A stretch of 64,000 nucleotides of DNA from Woeseia oceani (GCF_001677435.1 NZ_CP016268.1:2531001-2595000), one strand, 5' to 3'. Shown: positions 11,366 to 22,586, counted from the stretch's first letter. Notes: generated from the letters alone by a model not told the origin. Translations and numbers: made by a program.

Positions 11366-12595
11366 ATGATGCCCATGCGAACTGCACGTCGTACACGTAA
11401 CCTGAGCGAATGTGTCGGCGCCATCTTGCTGACACTGTCAGCCAGCGCCGTTTGCGCATCTGGCGGCATGCTGGTAGATAAACACCGCCTGTCCAGCAGC
11501 CTTGCGCGACTGGAGTCGACCCTGCAAGCACCTTACGATTGTTCCAGCAGTGCTATCAACAGTACTGCTCACCGCGCTGTGTTGCGCCAGCTGACGAGAC
11601 ACCTGCAAGACGCCGGGATGATGACCCACAGCGATGCGGCGGGAAACCTGATCGGCAGGGTGAACGGCAGACATGCCTGGCCAGCACTGGTCATGGGATC
11701 ACGCATCGACCGGCCATCGCCTCATGCCCTTTGTGCTGGCCTCGCAGGCGCCATGGCCGCCGTCGAAGTTGCCCGAACCCTGCATGACAACGGCACGGTG
11801 CTCGATCACCCGCTCGAAATCATCGTCTGGGCAGATAGTGCAAGCCGCATGCCGGACGACGACCTGGACGAGCTTGCGATCAATCAACGGGCTGCAGGCA
11901 GCATCGCCGCGTACCTCGAAGTTCAGGTCGGGCACGACGAGGTGCTGCCGCCGGGCAATGCCGCTCTCGGTGTTGTCCAGCGTCTTGCCGCCATTCAGCG
12001 CTGGAACGTCCGCCTGGTGAGCGACGACAGTGACCCGACAACTGCTGAACAGCACCGACAACTGCTGGAAGCCGCCAGCCAATTCTCGGCGGCCGTCGCT
12101 GATCTTGAACAGTCGGCACCTGCAACGCGCAAACCCGAGCTGGTCCCGACCTTACCCCGGGTAACCCACAATGCTGCTGCCGATACCCGGTTTCGCCTCC
12201 ACCTGTGCGCTCAGCGCATGGACGAAGTCGACACGCTGTTTGCGGCCGTTCACGGGCTAGCTGACCGTATTGGCGAAGAAACCGGCACGCGCTTTAACAT
12301 GGCACGGGTTCTGGCATTGCCAGCGAGAGATACTGACCCGAAGATCTCAGAGGCTATTGGCATAGCAACCAGCCAACTGCAGTTGTCCCACGTAGGTCTG
12401 CATGGTGACTGCCGTCATGCTGCACACGGCATACCTGCGCTCGCACCGCTTGGATTGATCATCGTGCCCGGCGTTGACACTAGCCGAGGTATAAACCTCA
12501 GCCCGCCCCTCCCGGACGCCCTTGCGAACGGCGCGAATACCCTGCTACGCACGCTGCTGGAATTGGACAAACTGCGTCAGGAACGCAGTCGATAA
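11366..12595 (+). CDS. Degenerate M20-family (allantoate/N-carbamoyl amidohydrolase-like) protein, predicted secreted pseudoenzyme
   Basis: This 409-residue protein has a signal-peptide-like N-terminus (hydrophobic stretch near residues 17-31 ending AVCASG) and then the fold of HyuC/AllC-type amidohydrolases. The metal ligands of that family are nearly all replaced: the SHxD motif is SRID (Arg113, Asp115), the DG Asp is Ala124, the NEE pair is DSA (157-159), the HIEQG His is Tyr183, and the GHDA His is Arg350. The surrounding framework ([21 protein letters not shown]) is kept. The gene is intact, so it is more likely a binding or structural protein than a decaying enzyme. Distant-homology alignment was done by eye. 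Confidence 0.7.
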   Translation: MMPMRTARRTRNLSECVGAILLTLSASAVCASGGMLVDKHRLSSSLARLESTLQAPYDCSSSAINSTAHRAVLRQLTRHLQDAGMMTHSDAAGNLIGRVNGRHAWPALVMGSRIDRPSPHALCAGLAGAMAAVEVARTLHDNGTVLDHPLEIIVWADSASRMPDDDLDELAINQRAAGSIAAYLEVQVGHDEVLPPGNAALGVVQRLAAIQRWNVRLVSDDSDPTTAEQHRQLLEAASQFSAAVADLEQSAPATRKPELVPTLPRVTHNAAADTRFRLHLCAQRMDEVDTLFAAVHGLADRIGEETGTRFNMARVLALPARDTDPKISEAIGIATSQLQLSHVGLHGDCRHAAHGIPALAPLGLIIVPGVDTSRGINLSPPLPDALANGANTLLRTLLELDKLRQERSR

Positions 12596-13338
12596 CCGCT
12601 CGTAAACATCCAGCGAACAATAAGGATGCAGACCACAAGAAACACGCAGGTCATCCCGAAACTAAGTGCCACACTGACGTCGGCGTTCTCATAAAAGCTC
12701 CAGCGGAAGCCGCTGATCAGGTAGACAACCGGGTTGAACAAGGTAACGGTCTGCCAAAACGGAGGCAGCATGCTGATCGAGTAAAAACTGCCGCCCAGAA
12801 ACGTCAGCGGCGTGATGATCAGCATCGGCACAATCTGCAGCTTCTCAAAGCCATCCGCCCAGATACCCAGAATAAAGCCGAAGAGGCTGAACGATACAGC
12901 GGTCAATACCAGGAAGGTAAGCATCCAAAATGGGTGGGCAATCTGCACATCAACGAACAGGTTCGCCGTAGTAAGAATAATAGCCGCAAGAATCAGCGAC
13001 TTGCTCGCCGCAGCACCGGCATAGCCAAGCAACGTTTCGACCCAGGTAACCGGTGCCGACAACAACTCGTAAATGGTCCCGCTGAAACGCGGAAAGAAAA
13101 TACCGAATGACGCGTTGGAAACACTCTCCGTCAGCAACGACAGCATGACCAGGCCCGGCACAATAAACGAGCCATAACTTACACCATCAATTTCATCGAT
13201 ACGCGAACCAATCGCGGAACCGAATATGACGAAGTAAAGCGATGTCGAAATAACCGGCGATACGATGCTCTGAAACAGCGTACGTCGCGTGCGCGCCATC
13301 TCAAAAGCGTAAATGGCTTTTACCGCACGGAAATTCAT
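12577..13338 (-). CDS. yadH: ABC-2 type transporter permease, YadH-like
   Basis: This 253-residue integral membrane protein has six predicted transmembrane segments and strong YadH-type stretches: [54 protein letters not shown] and [12 protein letters not shown]. YadH pairs with YadG in an exporter of unknown substrate. Its ATG overlaps the stop of the ATPase gene by 4 bp, so the two are translationally coupled. The 3' end overlaps the convergent M20-like gene by 19 bp. Function beyond ABC-2 export is not established. Confidence 0.85.
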   Translation of the reverse strand: MNFRAVKAIYAFEMARTRRTLFQSIVSPVISTSLYFVIFGSAIGSRIDEIDGVSYGSFIVPGLVMLSLLTESVSNASFGIFFPRFSGTIYELLSAPVTWVETLLGYAGAAASKSLILAAIILTTANLFVDVQIAHPFWMLTFLVLTAVSFSLFGFILGIWADGFEKLQIVPMLIITPLTFLGGSFYSISMLPPFWQTVTLFNPVVYLISGFRWSFYENADVSVALSFGMTCVFLVVCILIVRWMFTSGYRLRS

Positions 13339-14261
13339 GTGCTTTTCTTCACGAGGTCGACAAAGATTTCTTCGAGCGAACTCTGCGAGGTGTTCAGGTC
13401 ATTGAATTTGATGCCGGCACGACTGAGTTCCGCCAGCAATGCGGTTATCCCGGTACGTTCACCCTGCGTATCGTAAGTGTAAATAAGCTCGCTGCCAGAC
13501 TCCGCAAGCTCCAGGTGGAATTCGGCCAGACACTCAGGAATTGCCGTTAATGTATCCTGCAGTTGCAGGACCAGCTGGCGTTTACCGAGTTCCTGCATCA
13601 GGCGTTGCTTCTCCTGTACCAGAATAACTTCGCCATTGTTGATGACACCAACCCGGTCGGCCATCTGTTCGGCCTCCTCAATGTAATGCGTCGTCAGAAT
13701 GACTGTCACCCCGGATTCCTGCAGTGACCGTACGATCGCCCACATGTCCTGGCGCAACTCGACATCCACTCCCGCGGTCGGTTCGTCCAGAAACAGGATG
13801 CGCGGTTCATGGGCCAATGCTTTCGCGATCAATACACGCCTCTTCATGCCGCCGGACAGCGTCAGAATTTTGCTGTCACGCCTGTCCCACAAAGACAATG
13901 AACGCAAGACCTTCTCGATGTGCTCAGGGTTCGGTGCCAGACCGAACAATCCGCGACTGAAAGTGACGGTCGCCAGCACCGTTTCAAACGTATCCGTGGA
14001 CAATTCCTGAGGAACCAGCCCGATCAGCGAACGGGTGATCCGGAAGTCCCGAACGATGTCATGACCGTTTACCAGCACCGAGCCGGAAGACGCGTTGACG
14101 ATCCCGCAGACGATACTGATCAAGGTCGTTTTGCCGGCACCATTGGGGCCCAGCAAGGCGAAAATTTCGCCGTGATCGATCTCCAGAGAAACGTTCTTAA
14201 GTGCCTGGAAACCGCCCGAATACGACTTGTTCAGATCACTGATGGTGAGTGCAGCTGGCAT
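13335..14261 (-). CDS. yadG: ABC transporter ATP-binding protein, YadG-like
   Basis: This is the ATPase partner of the YadH-like permease. The protein (308 residues from the ATG at 14261) has Walker [10 protein letters not shown], the signature LSGGMKRR, Walker [13 protein letters not shown] and the switch His in [10 protein letters not shown]. The C-terminal extension after residue 220 is typical of the CcmA/YadG group. I prefer the start at 14261 ([14 protein letters not shown]); the frame runs 25 residues further upstream, but that part is not family-like. Drug or glycoconjugate export has been proposed for the family; no substrate can be read here. Confidence 0.87.
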   Translation of the reverse strand: MPAALTISDLNKSYSGGFQALKNVSLEIDHGEIFALLGPNGAGKTTLISIVCGIVNASSGSVLVNGHDIVRDFRITRSLIGLVPQELSTDTFETVLATVTFSRGLFGLAPNPEHIEKVLRSLSLWDRRDSKILTLSGGMKRRVLIAKALAHEPRILFLDEPTAGVDVELRQDMWAIVRSLQESGVTVILTTHYIEEAEQMADRVGVINNGEVILVQEKQRLMQELGKRQLVLQLQDTLTAIPECLAEFHLELAESGSELIYTYDTQGERTGITALLAELSRAGIKFNDLNTSQSSLEEIFVDLVKKST

Positions 14262-14396
14262 GGCTGCAATACTACGCGAAGCGCCTCGCGGATTGCCATA
14301 CTCCGATCGTTTGCCACTTGCCCTCGAACGGTGCAATTACCCGCCACGTCCCGGCAATTTTTTGCGCTACACTGGTTGGGCCGAAACTGAACGGGG

Positions 14397-15689
14397 ATGC
14401 AAGGGATGGATGCACCGGAGCAACTGGACGACGCGCGCTATGTCAGCCGTCTGACGCGCGACACACTCGCATTGATACTTGCCGGTGGACAAGGCTCCCG
14501 GCTCTTCGAGCTGACGGCCTGGCGTGCCAAGCCGTCTCTGTATTTCGGCGGCAAGCTGCGTATTATCGACTTCCCCTTATCCAACTGCGTCAATTCCGGC
14601 ATTCGGCGCATCGGCGTACTGACCCAGTACAAAGCGCACTCGTTGATTCGCCACCTCGTGCACGGATGGACTGCCTTGCGACCAAGCGGGCGTGAGTTTG
14701 TCGAAATCCTGCCCGCGTCGCAGCGTATCGGTGGCGAGTGGTACCGGGGTACGGCCGACGCCGTTTATCAGAACCTGGATATCATTCGAACGCACAAACC
14801 CGGCATGGTACTGATCCTGGCCGGCGACCACGTGTACAAGATGGACTATGGCCCACTGCTTGCTGCGCATTCCGAGACCGGGGCGGACATGACCGTTTGC
14901 TGTATCGAAGTACCGATTGCCGAAGCAGCCGGTGCGCTCGGCGTCATGACGGTCGACGACAATGGTCGGGTTATCGCGTTCGACGAAAAGCCGGAGAACC
15001 CGACTCCGATACCCGGCCAGACAGAACTCTGCCTGGCCTCGATGGGTAACTACGTTTTCAACACTGACTTCCTCTACGAGCAGGTCATCAAAGACGCCGA
15101 CACGCCGGGTACCAGCCACGACTTCGGCCGCGACATCATTCCGTCAATCATTAACAAGTACCATGTGCAGGCCTACCCGTTTAGGGATCCCGAAACCGGA
15201 CAACAAGCTTACTGGCGGGATGTTGGAACGCTCGATGCGTTCTGGGATGCCAATATGGAACTGATATCGGTGACCCCGCAGCTCAATCTATACGACGACC
15301 GCTGGCCCATTCTTTCGACTCAGGAGCAGTTGCCGCCGGCGAAGTTTGTCTTCGATGACCCTGACCGGCGCGGCATCGCCATCCAGTCCATGGTCTCCGC
15401 AGGCTGCGTTGTCTCTGGAGCGCGCGTCAGTCGTTCAGTGCTGTTTTCAAACGTCCGCGTGCGTTCTTACAGCCAGATCGACGACTCGGTTATTCTGCCG
15501 GATGCCGAAATTGGCCGGCACTGCCGAATCCGGCGGGCGATCATCGACCGCGGTGCGGTCATCGCCGAAGGCACCGAAATAGGCATCGATGCCGAGGCTG
15601 ATCGCGCCCGGGGTTTTCGGGTGACGAAAAGCGGCATCACACTCGTGACGCCCGACATGCTCGGGCAACACCTGCATTTCACGCGCTAG
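14397..15689 (+). CDS. glgC: Glucose-1-phosphate adenylyltransferase GlgC
   Basis: GlgC makes ADP-glucose for bacterial glycogen synthesis. The 430-residue protein has the nucleotide-binding [15 protein letters not shown], the [20 protein letters not shown] segment, the sugar-phosphate region GDHVYKMDY and a C-terminal left-handed beta-helix with hexapeptide-like repeats. Two ATGs, 14397 and 14406, are possible starts; both have purine-rich leaders, and I list the upstream one. The next gene, glgB, starts 116 bp after the stop. Its usual partner glgA is absent from the window. Confidence 0.94.
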   Translation: MQGMDAPEQLDDARYVSRLTRDTLALILAGGQGSRLFELTAWRAKPSLYFGGKLRIIDFPLSNCVNSGIRRIGVLTQYKAHSLIRHLVHGWTALRPSGREFVEILPASQRIGGEWYRGTADAVYQNLDIIRTHKPGMVLILAGDHVYKMDYGPLLAAHSETGADMTVCCIEVPIAEAAGALGVMTVDDNGRVIAFDEKPENPTPIPGQTELCLASMGNYVFNTDFLYEQVIKDADTPGTSHDFGRDIIPSIINKYHVQAYPFRDPETGQQAYWRDVGTLDAFWDANMELISVTPQLNLYDDRWPILSTQEQLPPAKFVFDDPDRRGIAIQSMVSAGCVVSGARVSRSVLFSNVRVRSYSQIDDSVILPDAEIGRHCRIRRAIIDRGAVIAEGTEIGIDAEADRARGFRVTKSGITLVTPDMLGQHLHFTR

Positions 15690-15805
15690 GTGCCAGTCCC
15701 GGTGTTCACATGATTGTTCTGCCCCTTACGAGCCGCGCGTGACTCAAGCCGTTCTGCATTCCGTAGTCTCTGTCCTGTGTGGCCTGAGTCACGATCAGCG
15801 GCTCT

Positions 15806-18007
15806 TTGTGCTGCACCTACCGTACGCAGACGGGGCCGGCATTGAATAACGAATACGCCGCATTGGTCGACGGCCGGCATGGCGACCCCTTCTCGGTACT
15901 TGGCGTGCACGCTGCGGCAGACGGACGCGTGGTGCGCACGTTTCAGCCGCAGGCCGTTGCCATCGAATTGCTTGATCGCAACGGTGCCGTACTGGCCACT
16001 ATGCAACGGACCCACCCCGCCGGTCTGTTCGAGGCCCGCTTCCCGCCGCGTCTGCGCCGTTACCGGCTGCGCATAGAACTCGCCCCGGGCAAGCACTACA
16101 CGATTGATGACCCGTATGCGTTTCCATCGACGCTTGGTGAGTTGGACTTGCACTTGCTGGGTGAAGGTACGCACCTGGAGATAAACCGTACGCTGGGAGC
16201 CAGAGCGGTCACCGTCGCCGGCACGACTGGTACGCGTTTCGCGGTATGGGCACCGAACGCGTCGCGCGTCAGCGTCGTCGGCAGTTTTAACGACTGGGAC
16301 GGCCGGCGTCACCCGATGCGTTTTCACCCGGGCAACGGCCTTTGGGAAATATTCATACCGGGCGTCGGTCACGGCGACCTGTACAAGTTCGAACTGCTGG
16401 ACCGCGATGGCAAATTGTTGCCGTTGAAGAGCGATCCGCTGGCCAATTTTTCGGAACCGCCGCCAGGCAATGCTGCCGTGGTTTACACCAGCAATTACAC
16501 GTGGCAAGACGACGCATGGCAACGCGGCCGGCACGCAGGTCCGAGGCTGGACGCACCATTGTCTATCTACGAAGTTCACGCAGGCTCATGGCGACGACGG
16601 GCTGATGAAGGCAATCGCTATTTGCAGTGGCACGAGCTTGCTGATGAACTGATCGATTACGTGCTCGACATGGGTTTTACCCACATTGAGCTGTTGCCGA
16701 TCAGCGAGCATCCCTTTGACGGCTCATGGGGTTACCAACCGATCGGCCTGTACGCGCCAACACAACGATTCGGCACACCCGACGACTTCCGGCATTTCGT
16801 TGATCGTTGTCACCAGGCCGGAATAGGCGTCATAGTCGACTGGGTACCCGCGCACTTTCCGCGCGACGAACACGGCCTGGCACGCTTCGACGGCACCGCA
16901 CTCTACGAACATGCCGATCCACGCAAGGGTGAGCACGCCGATTGGGGCACGCTCATCTTCAATTTCGGCCGCCGTGAAGTGGTTAACTACCTCATTGGCA
17001 GCGCACTCTACTGGATCGACAAAATGCATGTCGACGGATTGCGCGTCGATGCTGTCGCATCAATGTTGTATCTCGACTACTCGCGCGAAGCCGGTGACTG
17101 GCTACCAAACAAACACGGCGGAAACGAGAATCTGGAGGCTGTCGAATTTCTGCAGCGCTTTAATGAGATCATTCATGCTCATGGCGCAATCTCGCTAGCC
17201 GAAGAATCCACCTCCTGGCCCGGTGTCTCCCGGCCTGTGTTTAGTGGCGGTCTGGGGTTTACCTACAAATGGAACATGGGCTGGATGAACGATACCTTGC
17301 GCTACGTGCAGGAAGATCCGATTCATCGGCGCTATCACCATGACAAACTGACGTTTGGTCTTGTCTATGCGTTCAGCGAGAACTTCCTGTTGCCGCTGTC
17401 GCACGACGAAGTGGTCCACGGCAAACGCTCGCTGCTCGGACGGATGCCCGGCGACGAATTCCAGCGCTTCGCCAACCTGCGCGCCTATTACGGGTTCATG
17501 TTTGGGCACCCTGGCAAAAAGCTGTTGTTCATGGGTAATGAGTTCGCGCAATCCGCCGAATGGAACCACGACCAGTCCCTGGACTGGCATCTTCTGAACC
17601 ATGCACCGCATCGGGGCATGCAGAACCTTGTCCGCGACCTCAACCGTATTTACCGGAAATTCTCCGCCCTGCACCAGGTCGATTTCGAACAATCAGGTTT
17701 CGCATGGCTGAACGGAATGGATCGCGATCACAGTATCATCGCGTGGTTGCGCCGCGATCAGCAGGGAAACGTTGTGATCTGCGTCAGCAATTTTACGCCC
17801 GTAGTGCGTCATGATTACCATCTGGGCGTGCCTGCAGCCGGCCACTATCGTGAGATACTGAACACGGATGCGGTGACCTACGGCGGCAGTGGCGTCAGCA
17901 ATGACCGCACCATGCTGGCCAGCGAGCACGCCGCGCAAGGCCAACCCCAATCACTACGACTGGTACTACCGCCTCTCGCGACACTTTTCATCAGCAAGAC
18001 CCAATGA
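15806..18007 (+). CDS. glgB: 1,4-alpha-glucan branching enzyme GlgB
   Basis: GlgB introduces alpha-1,6 branches into glycogen. The protein (733 residues from the first possible start) has an N-terminal CBM48 pair (HGDPFSVLGVH; VWAPNASRVSVVGSFNDWDG) and a GH13 catalytic barrel with nucleophile Asp415 (GLRVDAVASM), acid/base Glu466 (AEEST) and Asp534 (LSHDEVVHGK). There is no ATG near the N-terminus. The frame is closed by a stop at 15785, leaving TTG codons at 15806 and 15842; the latter gives 721 residues and equally good homology. The stop overlaps the glgP ATG by 4 bp. Confidence 0.94.
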   Translation: MCCTYRTQTGPALNNEYAALVDGRHGDPFSVLGVHAAADGRVVRTFQPQAVAIELLDRNGAVLATMQRTHPAGLFEARFPPRLRRYRLRIELAPGKHYTIDDPYAFPSTLGELDLHLLGEGTHLEINRTLGARAVTVAGTTGTRFAVWAPNASRVSVVGSFNDWDGRRHPMRFHPGNGLWEIFIPGVGHGDLYKFELLDRDGKLLPLKSDPLANFSEPPPGNAAVVYTSNYTWQDDAWQRGRHAGPRLDAPLSIYEVHAGSWRRRADEGNRYLQWHELADELIDYVLDMGFTHIELLPISEHPFDGSWGYQPIGLYAPTQRFGTPDDFRHFVDRCHQAGIGVIVDWVPAHFPRDEHGLARFDGTALYEHADPRKGEHADWGTLIFNFGRREVVNYLIGSALYWIDKMHVDGLRVDAVASMLYLDYSREAGDWLPNKHGGNENLEAVEFLQRFNEIIHAHGAISLAEESTSWPGVSRPVFSGGLGFTYKWNMGWMNDTLRYVQEDPIHRRYHHDKLTFGLVYAFSENFLLPLSHDEVVHGKRSLLGRMPGDEFQRFANLRAYYGFMFGHPGKKLLFMGNEFAQSAEWNHDQSLDWHLLNHAPHRGMQNLVRDLNRIYRKFSALHQVDFEQSGFAWLNGMDRDHSIIAWLRRDQQGNVVICVSNFTPVVRHDYHLGVPAAGHYREILNTDAVTYGGSGVSNDRTMLASEHAAQGQPQSLRLVLPPLATLFISKTQ

Positions 18008-20532
18008 AGGACCTTTCCCAAATGAATGCGCCGGAATCAGAAACAGGCCTTAGCGCCGATCACATCGAATTATTGCACGCACCGGCACTCGACATGTCAG
18101 CAGATGCCCTGTTACGGGATTTGACACATTACTTCGGCCGTACACTTGGTCGCCGCACGATCAGCAAACAACAACCGTACGTCTATCAGGCGCTGACCTA
18201 TGCCGTTCGCGACCGCCTGATGGAGCGCTGGAACCGAACAAATATTGCAGTTGAACGCGCAGACATGCGACGCACCTGCTACATGTCACTGGAATTCCTG
18301 ATGGGCCGCCTGCTCACCAACTCGCTGATCAGTCTTGACCTGAAAGGACCGGCCGTTGAAGCGCTGAATCGCCTGGGTCTGCGCCTGGAAGACGTGGCAG
18401 AACGCGAACACGACGCCGGCCTCGGCAACGGCGGACTCGGACGACTGGCGGCGTGTTTTCTTGACAGTTGTGCGACGTTACAACTGCCGGTCATCGGCTA
18501 CGGTATTCGCTACCAGTACGGCATGTTTCATCAACGCATAGAAAACGGCTACCAGGTCGAAGAGCCAGATCCCTGGCTGCGCGTCGAGTTCCCGTGGGAA
18601 ATCGAAAGAATCGAGCTCTCGCAAACTGTGCGTTTCGGTGGCCACAGCGAAGCGTATGCGGATCATGAAGGCAAACAGCGTCGCCGCTGGGTGCATACCC
18701 ACGATGTACTCGCCATACCTTATGACGTGCCGATACCGGGCTATCGCAATGACGTAGTCAATACGCTAAGGCTATGGTCCGCTGCGGCAACCGATGAGTT
18801 TGACCTTGACGAGTTCAATGCGGGCGACTATGCCGATGCCGTTGCCGCCAAGAATGAAGCAGAAAACATCACCATGGTGCTGTACCCAAACGCAGCGACA
18901 GAGTCCGGTCAGGAATTGCGTCTCCGCCAGCAATACTTTTTGGTTTCCGCGAGTCTGCAAGACATCATGCGCGACTGGCGGCAGCGTCACGGCGACGACT
19001 ACTCCGGCTTCGCAGAAAAGCTTTGTGTCCAGCTCAATGACACCCATCCGGCACTCGCGGTACCGGAATTGATGCGCCTCTTGATGGATCATTGCTACCT
19101 CAGCTGGAACGAAGCATGGGAAATCACCTCGCAAACGATGGCTTACACCAATCACACCTTGCTGCCGGAGGCTCTGGAGCAATGGCCGGTTGCGATGTTC
19201 GAAACCTTGCTGCCCCGGCTACTCGAAATCATCTACGAAATTAATGCGCGTTTTATTCAGGAAATAAGCGCCCAGTGGCCCGGCGACAACGCTCGTATCG
19301 AACGCATGTCACTCATTTCGCCTGGACCGCACAAGATGGTGCGGATGGCGTACCTTTCCATCGTTGGCAGTTTCTCAATCAATGGTGTCGCGCAGTTGCA
19401 TTCGTACCTGCTCCAGAAAGGACTATTCCAGGATTTCGCCGAACTTTGGCCCGAGCGATTCAACAACAAAACGAATGGCGTAACACCGCGGCGCTGGCTC
19501 GCCGCCTGCAATCCCGGCTTGTCTGATCTGATCAGTTCGCAAATCGGTACTGAATGGACCACAGACCTGCCGCAACTCGCGGGGCTGGCCGAGGTCGCGG
19601 AGGACCCGGATTTTCAACAGCGCTGGCGCAACGTGCGTGCTGAAAACAAGCAACGCCTTGCGAAACTGATCGAGACACGCACAGGCCTGACAATTTCGCC
19701 GGCAATGCTGTTCGACGTACAGGTCAAACGCATTCACGAGTACAAGAGGCAGCTACTGAATCTGCTGCATGCCGTATACCTGTACGACCGCAATCAGCGC
19801 GGCCAGCATGATGCCCAGTTGCCGCGCGCGATTATTATTGGCGGCAAAGCGGCACCAGGCTATGTCATGGCCAAGAACATAATCAAAGCGATTAATAACG
19901 TTGCAAAGGTCATCAATTCCGATCGTCGGCTACACGACAAACTTCGCCTGATTTTCCTGCCCGACTACAATGTTTCGGCAATGGAAGTCATTTGCACCGC
20001 GGCTGATCTCTCCGAACAGATTTCAACGGCGGGCAAAGAGGCGTCCGGCACTGGAAACATGAAATTCATGATGAATGGCGCCATCACTATCGGCACCCTC
20101 GACGGCGCCAATGTCGAGATCCGCGAAGCGGTAGGCGATGAAAACTTCTTTCTGTTCGGTCTCACCGTGGAGCAAATCGAAGCGCAACGGGCCACCTACA
20201 ACCCGCAAGAGATCATTGCTTCGGATGCCGACTTTGCACGGGTTATTTCCTTGCTGGAAAGCGGGCATTTCAATCGATTCGAACCCGGCGTGTTTGACAG
20301 TATTTTGCACGCCATCAGGGATCCACATGATCCATGGATGACAGCCGCGGACTTCCGCAGTTTTATCGACGCACAAGAACGGGTAGCCAAATCGTACAGC
20401 CAGCGCGATCTATGGACCGCCATGAGTATTCGCAACACCGCCGCGTCAGGCACTTTCTCCACTGACCGCACGATCAAGAACTACAACGACGATATCTGGC
20501 GGCTGGATACGGTAACCCCGCTGGCCCCCTGA
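18004..20532 (+). CDS. glgP: Glycogen/maltodextrin phosphorylase GlgP
   Basis: GlgP releases glucose-1-phosphate from glycogen. The 842-residue protein carries the PLP site (Lys687 in GTGNMKFMMNGA), the glycine-rich GNGGLGRLAACF loop and the phosphorylase hallmark YEYKRQ-like HEYKRQLLNLLH. Length matches the GT35 family (about 815-840). It is translationally coupled to glgB (ATGA) and to glgX (TGATG), so branching, phosphorolysis and debranching enzymes are made from one message. Confidence 0.95.
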   Translation: MKDLSQMNAPESETGLSADHIELLHAPALDMSADALLRDLTHYFGRTLGRRTISKQQPYVYQALTYAVRDRLMERWNRTNIAVERADMRRTCYMSLEFLMGRLLTNSLISLDLKGPAVEALNRLGLRLEDVAEREHDAGLGNGGLGRLAACFLDSCATLQLPVIGYGIRYQYGMFHQRIENGYQVEEPDPWLRVEFPWEIERIELSQTVRFGGHSEAYADHEGKQRRRWVHTHDVLAIPYDVPIPGYRNDVVNTLRLWSAAATDEFDLDEFNAGDYADAVAAKNEAENITMVLYPNAATESGQELRLRQQYFLVSASLQDIMRDWRQRHGDDYSGFAEKLCVQLNDTHPALAVPELMRLLMDHCYLSWNEAWEITSQTMAYTNHTLLPEALEQWPVAMFETLLPRLLEIIYEINARFIQEISAQWPGDNARIERMSLISPGPHKMVRMAYLSIVGSFSINGVAQLHSYLLQKGLFQDFAELWPERFNNKTNGVTPRRWLAACNPGLSDLISSQIGTEWTTDLPQLAGLAEVAEDPDFQQRWRNVRAENKQRLAKLIETRTGLTISPAMLFDVQVKRIHEYKRQLLNLLHAVYLYDRNQRGQHDAQLPRAIIIGGKAAPGYVMAKNIIKAINNVAKVINSDRRLHDKLRLIFLPDYNVSAMEVICTAADLSEQISTAGKEASGTGNMKFMMNGAITIGTLDGANVEIREAVGDENFFLFGLTVEQIEAQRATYNPQEIIASDADFARVISLLESGHFNRFEPGVFDSILHAIRDPHDPWMTAADFRSFIDAQERVAKSYSQRDLWTAMSIRNTAASGTFSTDRTIKNYNDDIWRLDTVTPLAP

Positions 20533-22571
20533 TGAGCGGCGCTGCAGTACCTCCCCTGGGGGCTATGGTTGCGGACGGCGGTGTTTATTTCGCCGTCTAC
20601 TCGGCCGTGGCAGAGCGTATCGAATTATGCCTGTTCGACTCCAGCGGCCGGCAAACCGGGCAACACGAACTGCCACACAACAATAACTCCGTATGGCACG
20701 GTTTCTTGCCGGGTTGCAAAGCCGGCCAACGCTACGGCTACCGGGTGCACGGGCCCTATGCCCCGGCCGACGGTTTGCGCTGCAATCCGAACAAATTGCT
20801 GCTGGATCCTTATTGCCGGCAAATCGACGGCGAGTTCCGCTGGGACGATTCGTTATTCGACTACGTCATCGGCAGCAACCCGGCCGAAGGACAAGCAAGT
20901 CAGCTGGACAGCAGCAACCATGTCGGCTTTTCCGTTGTCACTGCCGCCGGTGCACCGGCATCGCGCGGCCCGCGAACAGCATGGCGTGACACCGTATTGT
21001 ATGAGCTGAACCTGCGTGGCTATACGATGCGGCATCCGGCAGTTGCGGAGGCAGACCGCGGCCGCATGCGCGGGCTGTGCAATGCCGAGGTTCTGCAGTA
21101 CCTGCGCGCACTGGGTATCAGTGCTATCGAGTTGCTGCCGGTACAGTACTTCATCGATGAACAATTCCTGAGCGAGCAAGGGCGACGAAACTACTGGGGC
21201 TACAACACACTGAACTTCTTCACCCCTGCGTCACGCTACGCAAGCAACAACCCTCGCGGCGAGTTCATTGAAATGGTCAATGCCATTCACGATGCCGGTT
21301 TGGAAGTCATACTGGACGTGGTGTACAACCATACGGCAGAAGGCGATCAATTCGGGCCCAGCCTTTCTTTCCGCGGCCTCGACAATGCGGCCTATTACCG
21401 TCTGGCTCCGGATAGCGCGCTGCATTACATCAACGACACGGGTTGCGGCAATACGATTGATGCTGACTCTGGCGTCGTTCAGGACCTGATCATCGACAGT
21501 CTGCGCTACTGGACGGATGAGATGGGTGTTGATGGTTTTCGCTTCGACCTCGCAACGGTACTCGCCCGACACGCCGACGGCTTCAATCCCGAACATCCTT
21601 TACTTGGCCGCATTAGTGCAGACCCCGCTTTACAGCATTGCAAATTGTTCGCGGAACCGTGGGACCCTGGGCCGGGCGGTTACCAACTTGGGCAGTTTCC
21701 CGTCGGCTGGGCGGAGTGGAATGACCGCTACCGTGACGCGGCACGCCAATGGTGGCGCGGTGACGCGGAGCAGTCCGGCGAGTTCGGCCGCCGACTGCAC
21801 GGCTCATCCGATATTTTCGAACACAGTGGTCGTGGGCCCGCATCAAGTATCAATTTTGTGAGCAGCCATGATGGCTTCACGTTGCTGGATACCGTGAGTT
21901 ACAAGCACCGCCACAACAAAGCGAACGGCGAGAACAACCGCGATGGACACCGCCATAACTACAGCGCCAACTACGGATCCGAAGGGCCGACCGACGACCC
22001 CGCCCGGAAAGAACTGCGCCGCAAACAACGCCTTAATATGCTGGTAACGCTGTTGTTGGCGCCGGGCACGCCGATGTTGCTGGCGGGCGACGAACTCGGC
22101 AATACACAACACGGCAACAACAACGCCTATGCACAGGACAACGAAACCGGCTGGCTGTCATGGAGCGACAATGAGCATTCGCTGCTGGAAGACGTGCGCG
22201 CATTAATTGCATTGCGCAAATCTTCCGTAGCACTGAAACGAGATACCTACCGGCACGGCGAACCCGGCGCCCATGGATTCGCAGACATCAGCTGGCTGAC
22301 CGCAGATGGTCAGCCACTCGATGCAGCCGACTGGCACAATTGCCAAACCCTCGTGTTGTTACTCAGCGACGAAACGCCCGCATTCGAACTACAGGCTTTG
22401 TTACTGAATTCGAGCCGCGATGCGGTAACGGTTTCCCTGCAATCGCTGGGTGCGGACCGGCTCTGGCGGATCTGCTACGCAACAGCGGAAGTCAATGCAA
22501 CGGCTCCTGCAATATGGCGCGTAGCGGCGCATTCCGCCGTGTGTTTACGCTCCGGCGGCGAATCGCCGTAG
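20532..22571 (+). CDS. glgX: Glycogen debranching enzyme GlgX
   Basis: GlgX cleaves the alpha-1,6 linkage of limit dextrin left by GlgP. The 679-residue protein has a CBM48 domain (GAMVADGGVYFAVYSAVAER) and a GH13 barrel with Asp339 (DGFRFDLATVL), Glu375 (FAEPWD) and Asp447 (SSHDGFTL). The GPYAPADGLRCNPNKLLLDP segment is the GlgX/isoamylase signature. Its ATG overlaps the glgP stop by one base. It ends 15 bp from the convergent TonB receptor gene, with no clear terminator between. Confidence 0.95.
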   Translation: MSGAAVPPLGAMVADGGVYFAVYSAVAERIELCLFDSSGRQTGQHELPHNNNSVWHGFLPGCKAGQRYGYRVHGPYAPADGLRCNPNKLLLDPYCRQIDGEFRWDDSLFDYVIGSNPAEGQASQLDSSNHVGFSVVTAAGAPASRGPRTAWRDTVLYELNLRGYTMRHPAVAEADRGRMRGLCNAEVLQYLRALGISAIELLPVQYFIDEQFLSEQGRRNYWGYNTLNFFTPASRYASNNPRGEFIEMVNAIHDAGLEVILDVVYNHTAEGDQFGPSLSFRGLDNAAYYRLAPDSALHYINDTGCGNTIDADSGVVQDLIIDSLRYWTDEMGVDGFRFDLATVLARHADGFNPEHPLLGRISADPALQHCKLFAEPWDPGPGGYQLGQFPVGWAEWNDRYRDAARQWWRGDAEQSGEFGRRLHGSSDIFEHSGRGPASSINFVSSHDGFTLLDTVSYKHRHNKANGENNRDGHRHNYSANYGSEGPTDDPARKELRRKQRLNMLVTLLLAPGTPMLLAGDELGNTQHGNNNAYAQDNETGWLSWSDNEHSLLEDVRALIALRKSSVALKRDTYRHGEPGAHGFADISWLTADGQPLDAADWHNCQTLVLLLSDETPAFELQALLLNSSRDAVTVSLQSLGADRLWRICYATAEVNATAPAIWRVAAHSAVCLRSGGESP

Positions 22572-22586
22572 CAATCTCACCTGCAC

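Noticed and set aside
12577-12595. 19-bp convergent overlap of the M20-like and permease genes as a sign of a frame error
   Set aside because: Both proteins have family-consistent C-termini, so a genuine overlap is more likely.
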